DNA from: Symbiodinium natans
Lineage: Eukaryota > Sar > Dinophyceae > Suessiales > Symbiodiniaceae
Assembly (NCBI GenBank): GCA_905221605.1
Contig: CAJNDS010002117.1
Coordinates: 250,001 to 314,000 of the forward strand
Reading direction: 5' to 3'
DNA: 64,000 nucleotides
Below are positions 28,773 to 40,028 of the stretch, piece after piece. Each line of letters opens with the position of its first letter. Positions within the stretch are counted from its first letter, which is position 1. The notes below the pieces were generated by a model. That model made no database searches, was not told the DNA's origin, and saw only the letters and a list, made by a program, of their open reading frames with translations. Made by a program: the position numbers and the translations under genes.

Positions 28773-31700
28773 GTTCTTCACTCTTGAGCTGGTTGTCCGC
28801 TTCCTTGGCTTCAGGCGCAAATGTGCCAGTCCTGGATGCATGTTTGCATCGAAGCTGTGGATACTGTCAGCCGCATCGCATCTGTCAAGCTGAGGTTTGT
28901 GTTTGTGTGATTTCTGGTTCCTTTTCGACTTCCTTTTGGTGCAGTGGCTTGTTTGACAGCATTTGTGTAGTAGACAGGATCTTCCATGCTGCCATGCAAA
29001 CACCGGTATGGAGGCAATTGGCCAACATTGCCAGGTTGCCATGATGGACGTCGAGACGTTTATCCTTCCGCTCATTGCAAGTTCCAGTCCCAGAGAACCC
29101 TTGACATTTTTATCATTGTGTTGCAGTACTGTAAAAATTGTGTTGCACAGCGTTTCTACAGTTTTCTTTGGTGGGAGTGGGAGTAGTTGGTCATGTGCGT
29201 CGCAGGTGAAGGAGGCCCACTTGGTATTTTGAGCACCTTGCGGCTCTTGAGACTGTGGGTGACCCGGAATCATGGAAGATGTCAACATAGACCACACCAC
29301 ACCAACACCCGATCTGTCCCAAATCCGCCTGCGCTTCCAGCAAGTGAGTTGCTTTCTCAGCTAGATCAGCCAACAGATGCATGCTTGTGCCCCTGTGCCG
29401 TTGAGGCTGCGCGTGAGCAGAATGGCCAAGCTCATGCGAACCTTTCCAGAGCTGATGCTGATTCTAAAGGTGCGCACCAGCTTATCCTGCTCGCCAGCCT
29501 GCAGTGTGCAGTGCAGGGTTCAGCAGGGTTCAGCAAGGGCAGGCTTTTGGGCAGGAACGCACGGAATTCACCATACTCGCCTGTCGTCTGGTGTACTCAT
29601 AGCTAACGACGTACTAATTAAAGGCTTTCGTGTTTTCACATGGCTAAAGCCGCAGGGCTTGGCTGCCGCTGTGCGCGCCGTGAGTTGGACTCTAGCGCTG
29701 TCTGGGCCTCAGGGGCTGAGTTCATGAAGAGCAAAGGAATGCAACGGGGGCTCCAGGCTGGCGCTTGATTCTTAAACGTCAACCGCTTTCCGTCTGTACA
29801 AGTGTAACGGCACGACAGAGTACCTAAGTTGCGATGACGAAATTTTCGTCGTGTGTGTTGGACCAAAGCTCTGAACAGTCTGAACAAATTGCTGCAACCT
29901 TCATCAATCAGACATGTTGCCAGGAGCTATTTCTATGCCTCAGGTTGATGATGATCCTCTTTGTGTGGTCGATCATCTTCACAAGCATCTACCATCAGGG
30001 GACCAAGACAGATGAGGACGTGACGAAACGTGAAGCACCTAAACTGCGTGGCGAGTAAGCATCGACCAAACATTCTTGGGCACAAGGGCTTTGTTTGCCT
30101 GTCCAGGCTCTAGTGCTCACAGATCTCACATGCTTGGCAGGAAGTTGCTGACGGCGTCTGGCTGTCATGCTTGTAAGTGAAGACCGCGCGACAGCATGCA
30201 GATGATGGCAACGGACTGCAGATCAGTGCACGTTCACATGTTCGGCTGCATGGCAAAGGGGCTTTGTAGCCTTTGCAGTGGCAAAGGGCTTTGTTGCAAA
30301 ACGACCCTGCTCCCTGGCATGGCAGATCGGAAGCCTGTTCGGCAACATGAGCAAAAGCGCGCGGCAGCCTCAGCAGCCTTAGCAGCCTCAGCAGCCTCAG
30401 CAGCCTCAGCAGCCTCAGCAGCCTCAGCAGCCTCAGCAGCCTCAGCAGCCTCAGCAGCCTCAGCAGCCTCAGCAGCCTCAGCAGCCTCGGTCCGATGGTC
30501 CGACGGTGCGTCTAGAGTACCCTCAGTGAGACTCGGTAAACACTCGCTTGCGTCACGTCAGATCGGAGGTTTTCGCTCATCATCATGGGCACCTTACTGG
30601 ATGACGTGACGTACTGCTGTAACATGATACGTGAAAGCTCGCGGCCAAGGTGATTGTTCTTTGGGTGGATGAGCAGTGGATAACATGCTTGACATGCTTG
30701 GCACAAGGTGGCCACATCTTCATGCTGGCAGTGTTCATAGCAGGAAGCTTGGATCTAGTGTGGGTCAGTCGGCCAGAGACAAGCAACGCAAATTCAATGG
30801 AAACCAAAGTCCTCTGTCAGGTCTTCATTGTCATTTCCTCCTTTATGATGCTCAACATGCTCTTGGGAATTCTCGTTGAAGTGGTGGCAAGCACAGCTGA
30901 AGGCCACAAGCGGACAGTAACGGACATCCACAAGCGCAATGAGTTGATTGCGGTTGGGCCGTTGTTTTCTTGATTGCTATGGTCGTTGTGGAGGGGCTAC
31001 TGATAGCGAGAATTGATGATACTATTGTTGCATGTTGTTCAATGCTGTTGCTGTTGCTGTTTCTTGTGAGGTTGCGGCCGGCAGGGTTTAGACCATTGTG
31101 CAACGCTGGTAGTTGGGTGGTGGGAGGTTCCCGCGCGTGGTGTACGCTCGGTCGAGATGTGTAGTTTGCTGCACGCATACTCGAGACCAGCTGCTCCCCG
31201 CTTCTGCACGACATTTTCGCAGGGCTTTAGGTTGCTGCCTGGCTCAGTTCGGCCACGGTTTCCAGAGCGGCAGCTCTTTTACTCATTCGCTGCTCTTTTG
31301 CGTACTCAGCGTGCCGGAGTTGGTAGAGTATATGGACGGTTTTGGTCATCGCCCATTTGTGCTCAGAGCAAACGAGGACACCGAACGCGTTCTTTATGTG
31401 TTTGCCGAATACAAAATCGAAGCTCCATGCAGCGTTCGCACCAGGTGAGAAACACAAGGAGAAGAACGGCACCGTGCGCGAGGATTGGGGTCCATGCTGA
31501 GGGCGTGCTCTTTCCATTCTCTTCTTTCTCTGTTCCCAAGATCCCAAAATTTCCGACAATTTCGACCACTGTGTCCCCAGTGACCCCCTTGAAGCGACCA
31601 TAAGCGACCTTCCCAGCGAGGCCATGGCTTCGGTGCTGAATGACCTGGGAGTTGGGACTCAAGGCATCACACGCGAGAAGTTCATGCCGCTCGGCTCCGA

Positions 31701-33101
31701 TCCTATGGACCTTTGCAGCCACTCCGCCAAAACGCACATGAGCTTGCTGACCTAACGTTCCTGTGAACTTGAGTGTCTTGAGTGTTTTGAGCTCGACGCA
31801 CAGACCAAGGTCAATGAGCAACGACCCCAAGCTGTTGAAAGATTTGCAGGACATGTTTACTTTCAATCCATTGCTGTAGCTTCCAGAGCATTCCAGAGGC
31901 AGTGGACCTTCTCTCTCCCATTGTATGCTCCTAGTGCCTGCAATGGCTCGTGATCGGAGGAGCTTGGCATTAAGCAGAAACACTTCCAGCAAATCACCAA
32001 GCTCCTGTATGACAGCAAGGACTGCGGACTGTTTCAAGAGCATATGTGTGTGTGTGTGTGCCACCAGTGCGGGTGCGCAGTGTCAGTCCCTTCGGTGCCT
32101 TTCCAGATGTTCTCATGCGTGAAGCAAGTGCTCCACACAAGCCAGTTCCGTCATGTTGCACTGACCGCGATGGAGCAGTTGCTAAATCGTTTCGCAGTGT
32201 GCGCCTCAAGCATCCACATGCTCCAGCGCAAGATTGAAAGATGTGAGAGACCTTGAGCCACATAACAGCCCAGAGTCCAACGCCGTGTCCTGAGTATATG
32301 TTTGGAGGGAGGGGGCTGTCTTGTTCCACAAATTCTGTGGTGTCCTGTGATCTGAGAGACTGTGCTACTCCTTGGTGCTCTGCACCCTGCTTCCCTCTCC
32401 ATGTTTTCTCGACCTGATGAAAGACCGGGCAAGATCCTATCTTCGTTTAGCCTTAGTAAACGTTTGGCATGGGATCTGCATCTTGCAGCAGCTCTCGCTG
32501 CGATCACAGGCTTCTCACAGACTGTTCGCAGTAGCCACTTTACGCGGCATCTGATCAGGAGGCCGAGGGTGGCAAGGATGACATGGCCAAGGTTCTGACG
32601 GGCGAGGAGTTTGGTTGTGAGAAAGATACCTCGAGCTCGTGATTGTGTTTCGATTTCGTTTGTTACGCAGGCTGCCAAGCTTTGAGTGCCCGAGAGGAGA
32701 TTGTAAGCGAGCTCTTCCGGCTTCAGCCAGGGACTGCGCTGAACTTCTCTGACCTTGCCACCACAGAGAAGGCATCTGGCTCTGGACTTTGCTGTGTTCT
32801 CGCCGTTCTGCGTTGTGCCATTTGCTCACCTTTGCCTTTACACAACACAGTCAATTGTGCGCGTTCTGGGCAGAAACTCTTGGAGCAGCGCAAAGAGATC
32901 CGCAAGCGAATCGGTCAGCAGCCAAGATGGCCAGAGCCGCTTGAACTCCGCTTCGACAAGTGCGCTGGAGGTCGGATCGAGAATTTGGTCACCATAGGCT
33001 TGGGCAAGTCAGGGCCAGCGCAGAGTGCGCTGGAAGCTCAGCGGAAGATGCAGGCCGAATGCAACAAACATAAGCCCGTTAAAACATCTAAACGATACTA
33101 G
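28773..33101 (+). CDS. Voltage-gated cation channel, one six-TM domain, many small exons
   Basis: Exons join in frame as follows: S2 from 28,773 (VFFTLELVVRFLGFRRK); S3 ending 28,969 and continuing 29,035-29,080 (FDSICVVAMMDVETFILPL); S4 29,206-29,254 plus 29,406-29,469 (LRLLRLLRVSRMAKLMR, Arg every third residue); S4-S5 linker 29,656-29,699; S5 29,944-30,054 (LMMILFVWSIIFTSI); pore 30,569-30,630 (IIMGTLLDDVTYCCNM); S6 30,708-30,730 (23 nt) plus 30,821 to about 30,916 (SSFMMLNMLLGILVEVV). All introns placed here start with GT, and all but the S3 entry show AG|G. Phases agree from 29,035 to 30,916. Post-S6 pieces at about 31,600-31,680 (AMASVLNDLGVGTQGITREK) and the frame ending at 33,101 may be C-terminal exons. 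The protein should conduct cations across a membrane; ion selectivity cannot be read. S1 and the start are missing. Confidence 0.65.
30364..30489. repeat. Intronic 9-bp repeat (GCAGCCTCA)n
   Basis: About 14 nearly perfect copies in the channel intron between the S5 and pore exons. The plus strand reads as Ala-Ala-Ser repeats, but this frame is not joined to any channel exon. Confidence 0.85.
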
Positions 33102-34376
33102 GGCTTTCGATGATTGTTCTCTTTTGTAGTAGTCTTCTATGCAGATTTAGCAGGCTGTGAGCCTACGGCATTATATCGAACACCAAAGCAAACGCCTTTT
33201 CCAACTTGTGCTTCCGTTTAAGAGCCGTCACGAATACAGCGAATGCTGATTTCGTGTGCAAGGTCTGCTACGAGAGAGATGTTCATGGTCTTGTTTTCTT
33301 GTGTCGCACCGCGTCATGTAATTAATTCTCTCCGCAAGCCTCGCAAGCAGACAGATGTACACAGAGGCAGCGGAACATCCATTTCTTCTCTAATCTGTTC
33401 CTGGAGCTGTTCGAAGTCATGTTAACACCCGAAAGGTTGTAGGAATGAAACACGAGATCCAGGAACCAAACAGTCACCGTCAGAAATAGATTATCTGAAT
33501 GAACAAATTTCGCAAGCGAACGAATATTTCATGCAACCTGGAAGGTAGAAAAAAAGAAAAAACACAATTGATGATCTGCGTTTTGAAGGTTTGTGGCTAG
33601 TCGTATGCGAGAAGAAGGGTAATGAACAACGCTGTAGCAAGTCGGCTTGAGTTTTATGTAACAACTGTTCATCAGCCCTGACGACTGTATGCTAGTTAAA
33701 CACCGTTCAACCTAAAGAAGGGCACCGGTCGACGCCAAACACTGTGGGTGAACGCGTGAGATCGCTCGTTTTCGTTTTGTTGCCTTTTTAAGCCCTCCGC
33801 GAACGGAGGATTGTTGGGCTCTGGTGGACAGCTGCTTGGTTAAGGCTGTTTGATGGGGAGGTTCCATAAGAACACAAATGCCGTTCACCCAAAGATATAT
33901 GTATTGAGGGAAGCACGGTAAACAAGCTGCAATGATTGAGCTCTTTGTTCTTGTTCGTTAGTCTGAGATTGTTTGGACAAAGAAATGGACGAGCACAACG
34001 GGTAAAAACATCTCCTGTCCTTGTGAAGCAGCCAACTATGACGGAATGAACGCAGATCGAAGTTATCATAGCAATCCGTGCACCCTCGACCAGCTACAAT
34101 GTGGTTGCATATTCACATCGTGTTCACTTGTTAGAGTCTTGATCATGAGACAAAACTGAAACGTTCACTACTGCATTACGGTTCAAGTCATGACAAGCTA
34201 GTGCACCACATGAATTCATGGAAAGTCTAGTACAGGAATACAGGAACAACCGTCGATACAAGCTTCTCGAATAGATGAAATAGGAACTAGTATGTGTTTG
34301 CCTTGTCTTTCATTGAATGATTGCATTTCTCCCCACCCTCGGTGTGGGGTTGTTAGAATCTAAACTCAACTCTTCT
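33102..34376. other. A/T-richer intergenic stretch
   Basis: No supportable gene. The sequence is richer in A and T than its surroundings, and only short random frames are open. It follows the likely last channel exon. Confidence 0.5.
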
Positions 34377-34560
34377 CCTCGCCCGGTCTACTTCTCCTCG
34401 CCCGGTCTACTCCTCGCCCAACCACAGAGTGTCTCTGGAGTGCCCGAATCTGCCTGGAGTGCCCAAGTTTGGAGTGCCCAAACCCAGAGTGTTTGTGGGC
34501 GGAAACTCAGTGTCCCTGGAGTGCCCAACCCCAGAGTATCTCTACCCAGAGAGGGTGGGG
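34377..34560. repeat. Short mixed tandem repeats
   Basis: About three copies of CTCCTCGCCCGGTCTACT are followed by about five spaced copies of GGAGTGCCCAA(ACC)CAGAGTGT-like units. No coding meaning is apparent. Confidence 0.6.
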
Positions 34561-36013
34561 ATGTTCGAAGTCAAATAATGTAAATGTGTTTTTTTCTTTC
34601 GTCCTGTGTCTCCGCTGATCACTGGGCATGTATTTGCCATAGAACCTGCTTAATGAGTGACTTGCTCCTGTTGTTTCGGTAGTGTTCTGTCGTACGTTCA
34701 TTCTGACAAGACTTTCCAAACGTCCAAAGTTGACCAGGAATCCGCCAGTATTTCTTAGAGCATTCCGTGGCTGTTTCGGGAAAGGAGAAAGCCCACACGC
34801 ACTGAATGAAGATTGGTCTTGTTTTGCTATCGTTTGGTCGGCCCTTGGATCCCTCCCGTTCTCCTTTCGTTTCCTACCCCGACACCGCCCCAAGAGTCCC
34901 CGGAGCTGGGTCACCTACCCACGGGCATATGTTCGCTGATGACCTGCGGTGCGAAATCAGGTCGTGCGGTCTGATGCTGGAAAGTCCCCAGCTCAGCAAT
35001 GACCAGGACGGAAGTATGCCCCCAGAAGCAGAGACTCAATCAGAAGACAAAGGAAGGAAGGGAAGCCGAGGCATTGGCCCGTCAAGGCAGATGACCCCAA
35101 TGGGTCCTCTGACTCCCTTGAGCCAGATGAGCCCTGTGAGCCCGTCCAGAGCCAGGCATCCAACATCACACGAGGGCTCTTGGAGTGTGCGCCAAACCTG
35201 CTTGCAGGGGACTCACCCCCCGTCAGGGATTTGGAGCTGTGGCCCGAAGACACCTGAAGCTTGCACCCAGTACTGTGTTACGATGGGGCCAGTTTAGGTC
35301 AGCTGTGACGGTAGAGGGGTCATGGTTTAGCTCCGTGCAGGACGGGCACAGCACCAGCCTTCAGCTTACAGGAGCCTGGTGCGTTTCATGTTGCCACTCC
35401 AGAGACTCCACGGTGTTTCTCCATGATTTTTTATGTGCCGGAGCATGTTCTGGTGATTTGTGCATCCATGGGGCAGGAGGGTGAGGCCTCACCAGGTCCG
35501 GTTCCCAACCGGTGCATTGTTTGCCCTTTGCAAGCTGTTCACTTGCACTTCTGTATCTCCGCGTCGGGGAGGAACACCACCCCTTCCATTGCCCTCCTCC
35601 TTGCCCCGAGGCCCGAGGAGCGTGGCTTCCAGGGTCAACTCTGCAACGCTGCAGCGGCTCGCAAGGCGCAGGGAGAGATGGGGAGAGTTGGGAGAGGCTT
35701 TCGGGAGGGTGTTGGGGAAAAGAGGAGGTCGGGATACTGAAACAGGCCTGCCCCAGTAGAATGATAGTAAGAACATCATGCACAATCACTCTAAGTCTAT
35801 GATTACTTCTTGAGAGAACATCATGCAAAGAAAGAGTGCAGTTTAGAAAAGAGAAACCGCACCGATGCTCTCACGTTCCAACGGCTGGCAGACTGCTGGC
35901 CTTTTGCATGCTGGTTTGATGACACCATTTAGTGGGGCTCGGGCGGAGGGTGGCTAGTAGCTGGCTTGTCTGTCGCAGATGCAAGTGCATGTGACTTAAA
36001 GGACGGATTCTAG
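34561..36013. other. No identified gene
   Basis: The plus frame at 34,806-35,297 has a Ser/Pro/Met-rich part (MTPMGPLTPLSQMSPVSPSR) that could be a disordered exon. The rest is unconvincing. AGAACATCATGCA occurs twice, 45 bp apart (35,770 and 35,815). Confidence 0.3.
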
Positions 36014-39000
36014 AATGATCGTCGATGAGATTCGGCGAAGGCTTGGACTGAAGGACCCGGTAGCCATGCAGCAACATGAAGGAACGTGCAATATGTGCAA
36101 TGATATGCGATGATGGTCTGATCTTGTTCACATGGTTGCTGTTCAGTCGCGCATGCTTCACTCGAACACGGCATTGGACCCTGGACGAAATCCATTGCTC
36201 CAGGATTTGGAGGCAATTGGTGTGCCCCAGGAATGGTGTGATGAGGACTTCAGCCTTTCCGCGAGCAAGTCGCTGGGCAGCATTCTGATGCTGAGATGCG
36301 CATTTCTGATTGTTGAACTTCTGCATGTAAGCAATCGGGCCTGAGTAGCAAAACACAGACTCGTCCTCTCTCGTGTGTGAATCGCTGATCCACCTTTCCG
36401 TCACGCCCCTCGTGGCTGCAATGAGTCTGGTGAGGTTGAAGGAGAGCATCATGTCTTCGCACTGATGTGTCCGAGCCAAGCAGTTGCATGCATCTCCTTG
36501 CATGCCAGAGAAGTGTCTAGCGCAGACACTTGGCTGGAGCTCCATGTTCGCAAAATTTAAAGCCTCGGCGTTCAGGTTAGCCAACGCAGCCGCGGCAACC
36601 TTGTTGGGCACAAGCGAAGTTATCCAGCATCAGTGCTCGAGGGCATATTACCCAACACAAACCTCTGGGCGAAGAAGCTGGGCCGTCACTCATCCAGCAG
36701 GTTGGTATGTGGATGTTTCGGTTGCTACAGCCCCTTAGGGTGCGAAATTGGCGAGTATGGTCCAGTCTCTTAAAGAGAGTTTCGGACCTAATTCATGCAC
36801 CAGTTCTCATCTGCTTTGCGGCAGTGCGAGTTCATCTCAAGTTCTCAGGCCACTTGAACCACAGCTGATGCTAAATCACTGTCTGCTTTGCTTTCGACGC
36901 TTTGCTTTTCGACGGTGGAAAAGAAAGAGAAGAACGAATCAGCCACGGGACGTGGTGCGGAGCGCTCCGTATCACACAAGCCTCGACCGACACCCAACGA
37001 AAAGAGAGAAGCTCATGCAGAGCTCAGTGAGCTCAAGTCTCTTTTGGTCATTCGCGGGATAAGGCAGGTGCAAGCCTTTGCCTTGTGCAGAGCAGTCATA
37101 TGCAGTCAGATGCTGTCAGCACATTAGGCCAGCTTGACTCGTCATCTGCCGCCACCTGACGTGGTCAATGCTCAGAAGGTTCCGGCCTTGTGAAGAAGAG
37201 TTTTCGAGACCGCGTTTCCTTCTTGAAGCAATCCAGGAGCAGAACTACAGGGAAGTTGACGAGCAACTGCAGCAAGCGCAGCTTTTGCTCGAGGAGAACA
37301 TTTGACTGTGTTCGACGTTTTTTCGTGCAAGCGGCAGCAAATCTGGTCCAGGAGCAGACCAAGAGGGAAAAGGAATTCCTCAGGGCACAGGCTTCGCAGG
37401 CCAAAGAGGCACCAGAACTTGGCATCTGCACGAACCTGCACGAATCTACACTCGTATCAGACTCGTATCAGCGTTCTTTCCGGTTCGTCGAGTCTGTCGT
37501 GCATTGTGAAGGTACTGGCGGGCCGATGGGATCAGCACTTGCGTGCACAGGACAGGACCGAAAAAAGACAGGCAACATGCACGAGGTACATGCTGATTGC
37601 AGATAATTCTTGACGTGTCTGCGATTTCTGGTCAGTTCGGGGTGGTGTGAAGCATCTGAACTTGCAGCCGCGGTTAGAAACGCAGAGCAAAACAGAGAAA
37701 TGCGAAGACCCCGTGATACTTCTAATGCTCGCATATGTCAGCATTCTACGTGTAGGCCCGTGGGATTCCGTCCGGATGCCTGTGCCTGGACTCACGATGC
37801 GTAGGCGCCCTGAAGTAGGGTTTGCCCCGTTGCTCCATTGAGATCCGCAGAAGTATGTCTCTGGGTCACTTGCTACCGATATGTGCTGTCTGCTTGACTT
37901 GAGCCCGCCGTGCCCTTGGTGAGACATGCGAATGTCTTCGAGTTCTGCAGCGTTTGTGTGGTCGCAGTCTGGAAAGTCCGAGCAATCCGAGCAGTTGCGT
38001 AGAGCCTGAAGAGAGCATGGCAGCCGACGAGCCTGCCAAGCCTAGCTTGGCAGCGACACTAGCCACGGCCGAGGACGCCGAGCTGAAAGAAGCTGTGAAG
38101 GAGGCAGAGGGCGCAGAGGCCCGGCAAGAGGCGTCTGTTGTCTAAACATCGTGGTGAGCGTGCGGTCCTGGACGTCATCTCCGAAACCGGCCGCGGTAGC
38201 TGTGTCTGGCGGCGCCGGCTCTCATCTAAGACGCTGCTCTGGACCCTCCCCGAGTGACCGATGGCTGGGATTCTTTTGGCATCCTTTTTTGGAGCTGCCT
38301 CTGCGCCCCGGCCCCCCCTTGGCCCTGCAATGCGATCAGATGGGTATGCTTGCTTCAAAGCGGTTCCGTTCGAGCATCATCCAGCCTCGTGTCGAATCCG
38401 AACAAGTTTCATCGGCACCGGGTCAGCTCATGGAGGGCCCGTTGTGTTTTGCTTGTTAGGAAGGGGAGATGCGGGTGTGCAACTGTGGAGGAGATTTCCG
38501 CCGAGCAGGACTTTCAGAAGTCCCTCGCCCAGCTTCACGAGGCAGCATCGATTTTCGAGTTTTGAAGAGGTAAGCTTCCATTGAAATCTTAAACTTGTGC
38601 CTTGCAAAGTTGTGGAACATTGCAGAGCCTGGACAAAACATGATGTCGGTTGCGGGAGAGTTTTGGAGTTTGGCCAGCTTTTGTGCGAAGTTTTGCCAGT
38701 CTGCCCGGATGATGCGGCTGAAGCTGGAGGAACAGGCCCCGGACTAGCTATGATTGGAAGAGCCTCGAAGTCAAAGTAGATTGCTGCTGCCAGGCCGTAG
38801 TGAGATGGATGGAATGTGATACCAGGCTTCCCAGCTGGTCATCGAGTACGAGACGCGACGGACGCAAGAGGAACCGCAAACAGGCTGTTTCAGGCACTTT
38901 TAAAGTCGGGTGAGGCAAGGTGTCCAGCTTGCGGCCCTCGACCAGGAGATAAACCGTCACAAGCACGAGGTCGAACTACACCACTGGGAGGTGCCCATGT

Positions 39001-39370
39001 GCAACTCCCCCGTACTGGGCTACTGTGGTTGCTGCGTGCTCTTGCAAAGGAGTTGGTTGACTCAAAGACCATCTGCGAAGTATGTTCAAAGAAAGCCATC
39101 CGCTGCCGCTCAAGCTCACTCTTGAAATTGCTTTCCGGGGACCGGACACTCCGACCTGGACCGCAGCTGCCGCGCCCTGATTCGAAACGGTTCGCCAAGG
39201 ACAACGGATGCTTCTGTTCTGATGGATCAAAAGCCTTGGCAGCCAGCCAAGGTCTGCCATGGATCATCAATGACCGCGTAGGCAAGTTTTTGCGCTGTGC
39301 CTCCCTTTTGCCCACAGCGCTGTTGGACATGGAAGCTTTAGCCTGGGTTTCGCTTGCAGCTGGCACTTAG
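36014..39370 (+). other. Scattered candidate exons of a coiled-coil-rich gene
   Basis: Several plus-strand pieces look coding. About 36,014-36,072 reads MIVDEIRRRLGLKDPVAMQ. About 36,150-36,290 includes NTALDPGRNPLLQDLEAIGV. About 37,218-37,302 reads LLEAIQEQNYREVDEQLQQA and continues with heptad-like Leu/Gln/Glu. About 37,324-37,430 reads QAAANLVQEQTKREKEFLRA. About 38,017-38,145 is Ala/Glu/Lys-rich. About 38,911-38,990 reads GVQLAALDQEINRHKHEVEL. Together they suggest one multi-exon coiled-coil protein on the same strand as its neighbours. I could not chain the introns, so number of genes, start and end are open. No family recognised. Confidence 0.3.
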
Positions 39371-40028
39371 TTCCATCCATGCCAGCATATCCTTTCCACG
39401 ACAGCTCAAGGCTCAAGCAGTGCTGATGTGGTGTTTGTCACAACGCTCGCAGGTATGCCTACTAGCTCAAGAGTAGAGCGACACGTCCAGGGTGATTACG
39501 CCGTTGCTGGAGTGGCAGTCCAGCCAGCATTTCTGCTAGCGTTAGCATGCGATAACGTTAGCATGCGTCTGCCCAGATCTTCCCATGCCGAGTATCGCAG
39601 GGTGAGCACAATTCGGAGCCGGAAGGCTGCAGAGCATCTTTCATCCTGTCTTCTGCATGTGTTCAGCTTGTGCGATGGCTGTTCAGTCTGTGCCAGGGAA
39701 CGAGCGAGCGTCTCCAGACAGTTCGCACCTGCACTTTGGCTTCCGATGGCGAGGATGCATCGCATTCGGCCTCCGTCTTGGTGATTCCAGGCCAGGGTCG
39801 GGTGCCACTGCTGAGCACACTTAAAGCATGTACCTTTGGAACTCACTCTATCTACGAAGACGGCAACCTGATGGTTCCTGTCCTGTGCTCGGACAGAAAT
39901 TCCCAGCCGGGGTCTAGCATTGACGAAGGCGTTGGTGGTTACGGATACGTAGTCTGGCTACAGTAGCTCCATGTTTGTTCCTACAGTGGCCCGCTTGCAT
40001 CTCTGTTCTTGCTGCTTGCCTGTCACAG
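39371..40028. other. Likely 5' part of the GH30 gene, not resolved
   Basis: The N-terminal 50-150 residues expected before the first recognised GH30 exon should be encoded here. The frame at 39,670-39,966 is open but shows no GH30 motif. No reliable exon could be set. Confidence 0.25.

Noticed and set aside
30196-30609. 137-codon frame with Ala-Ala-Ser repeat
   Set aside because: It is the 9-bp intronic repeat of the channel gene; its end overlaps the pore exon in the wrong frame.
31160-32064. Minus-strand frames of 130-230 codons
   Set aside because: They overlap the presumed 3' exons of the channel on the other strand and show no motif.
35871-36611. Minus-strand frame of 246 codons
   Set aside because: No domain; candidate exons on the plus strand of the same stretch look more protein-like.
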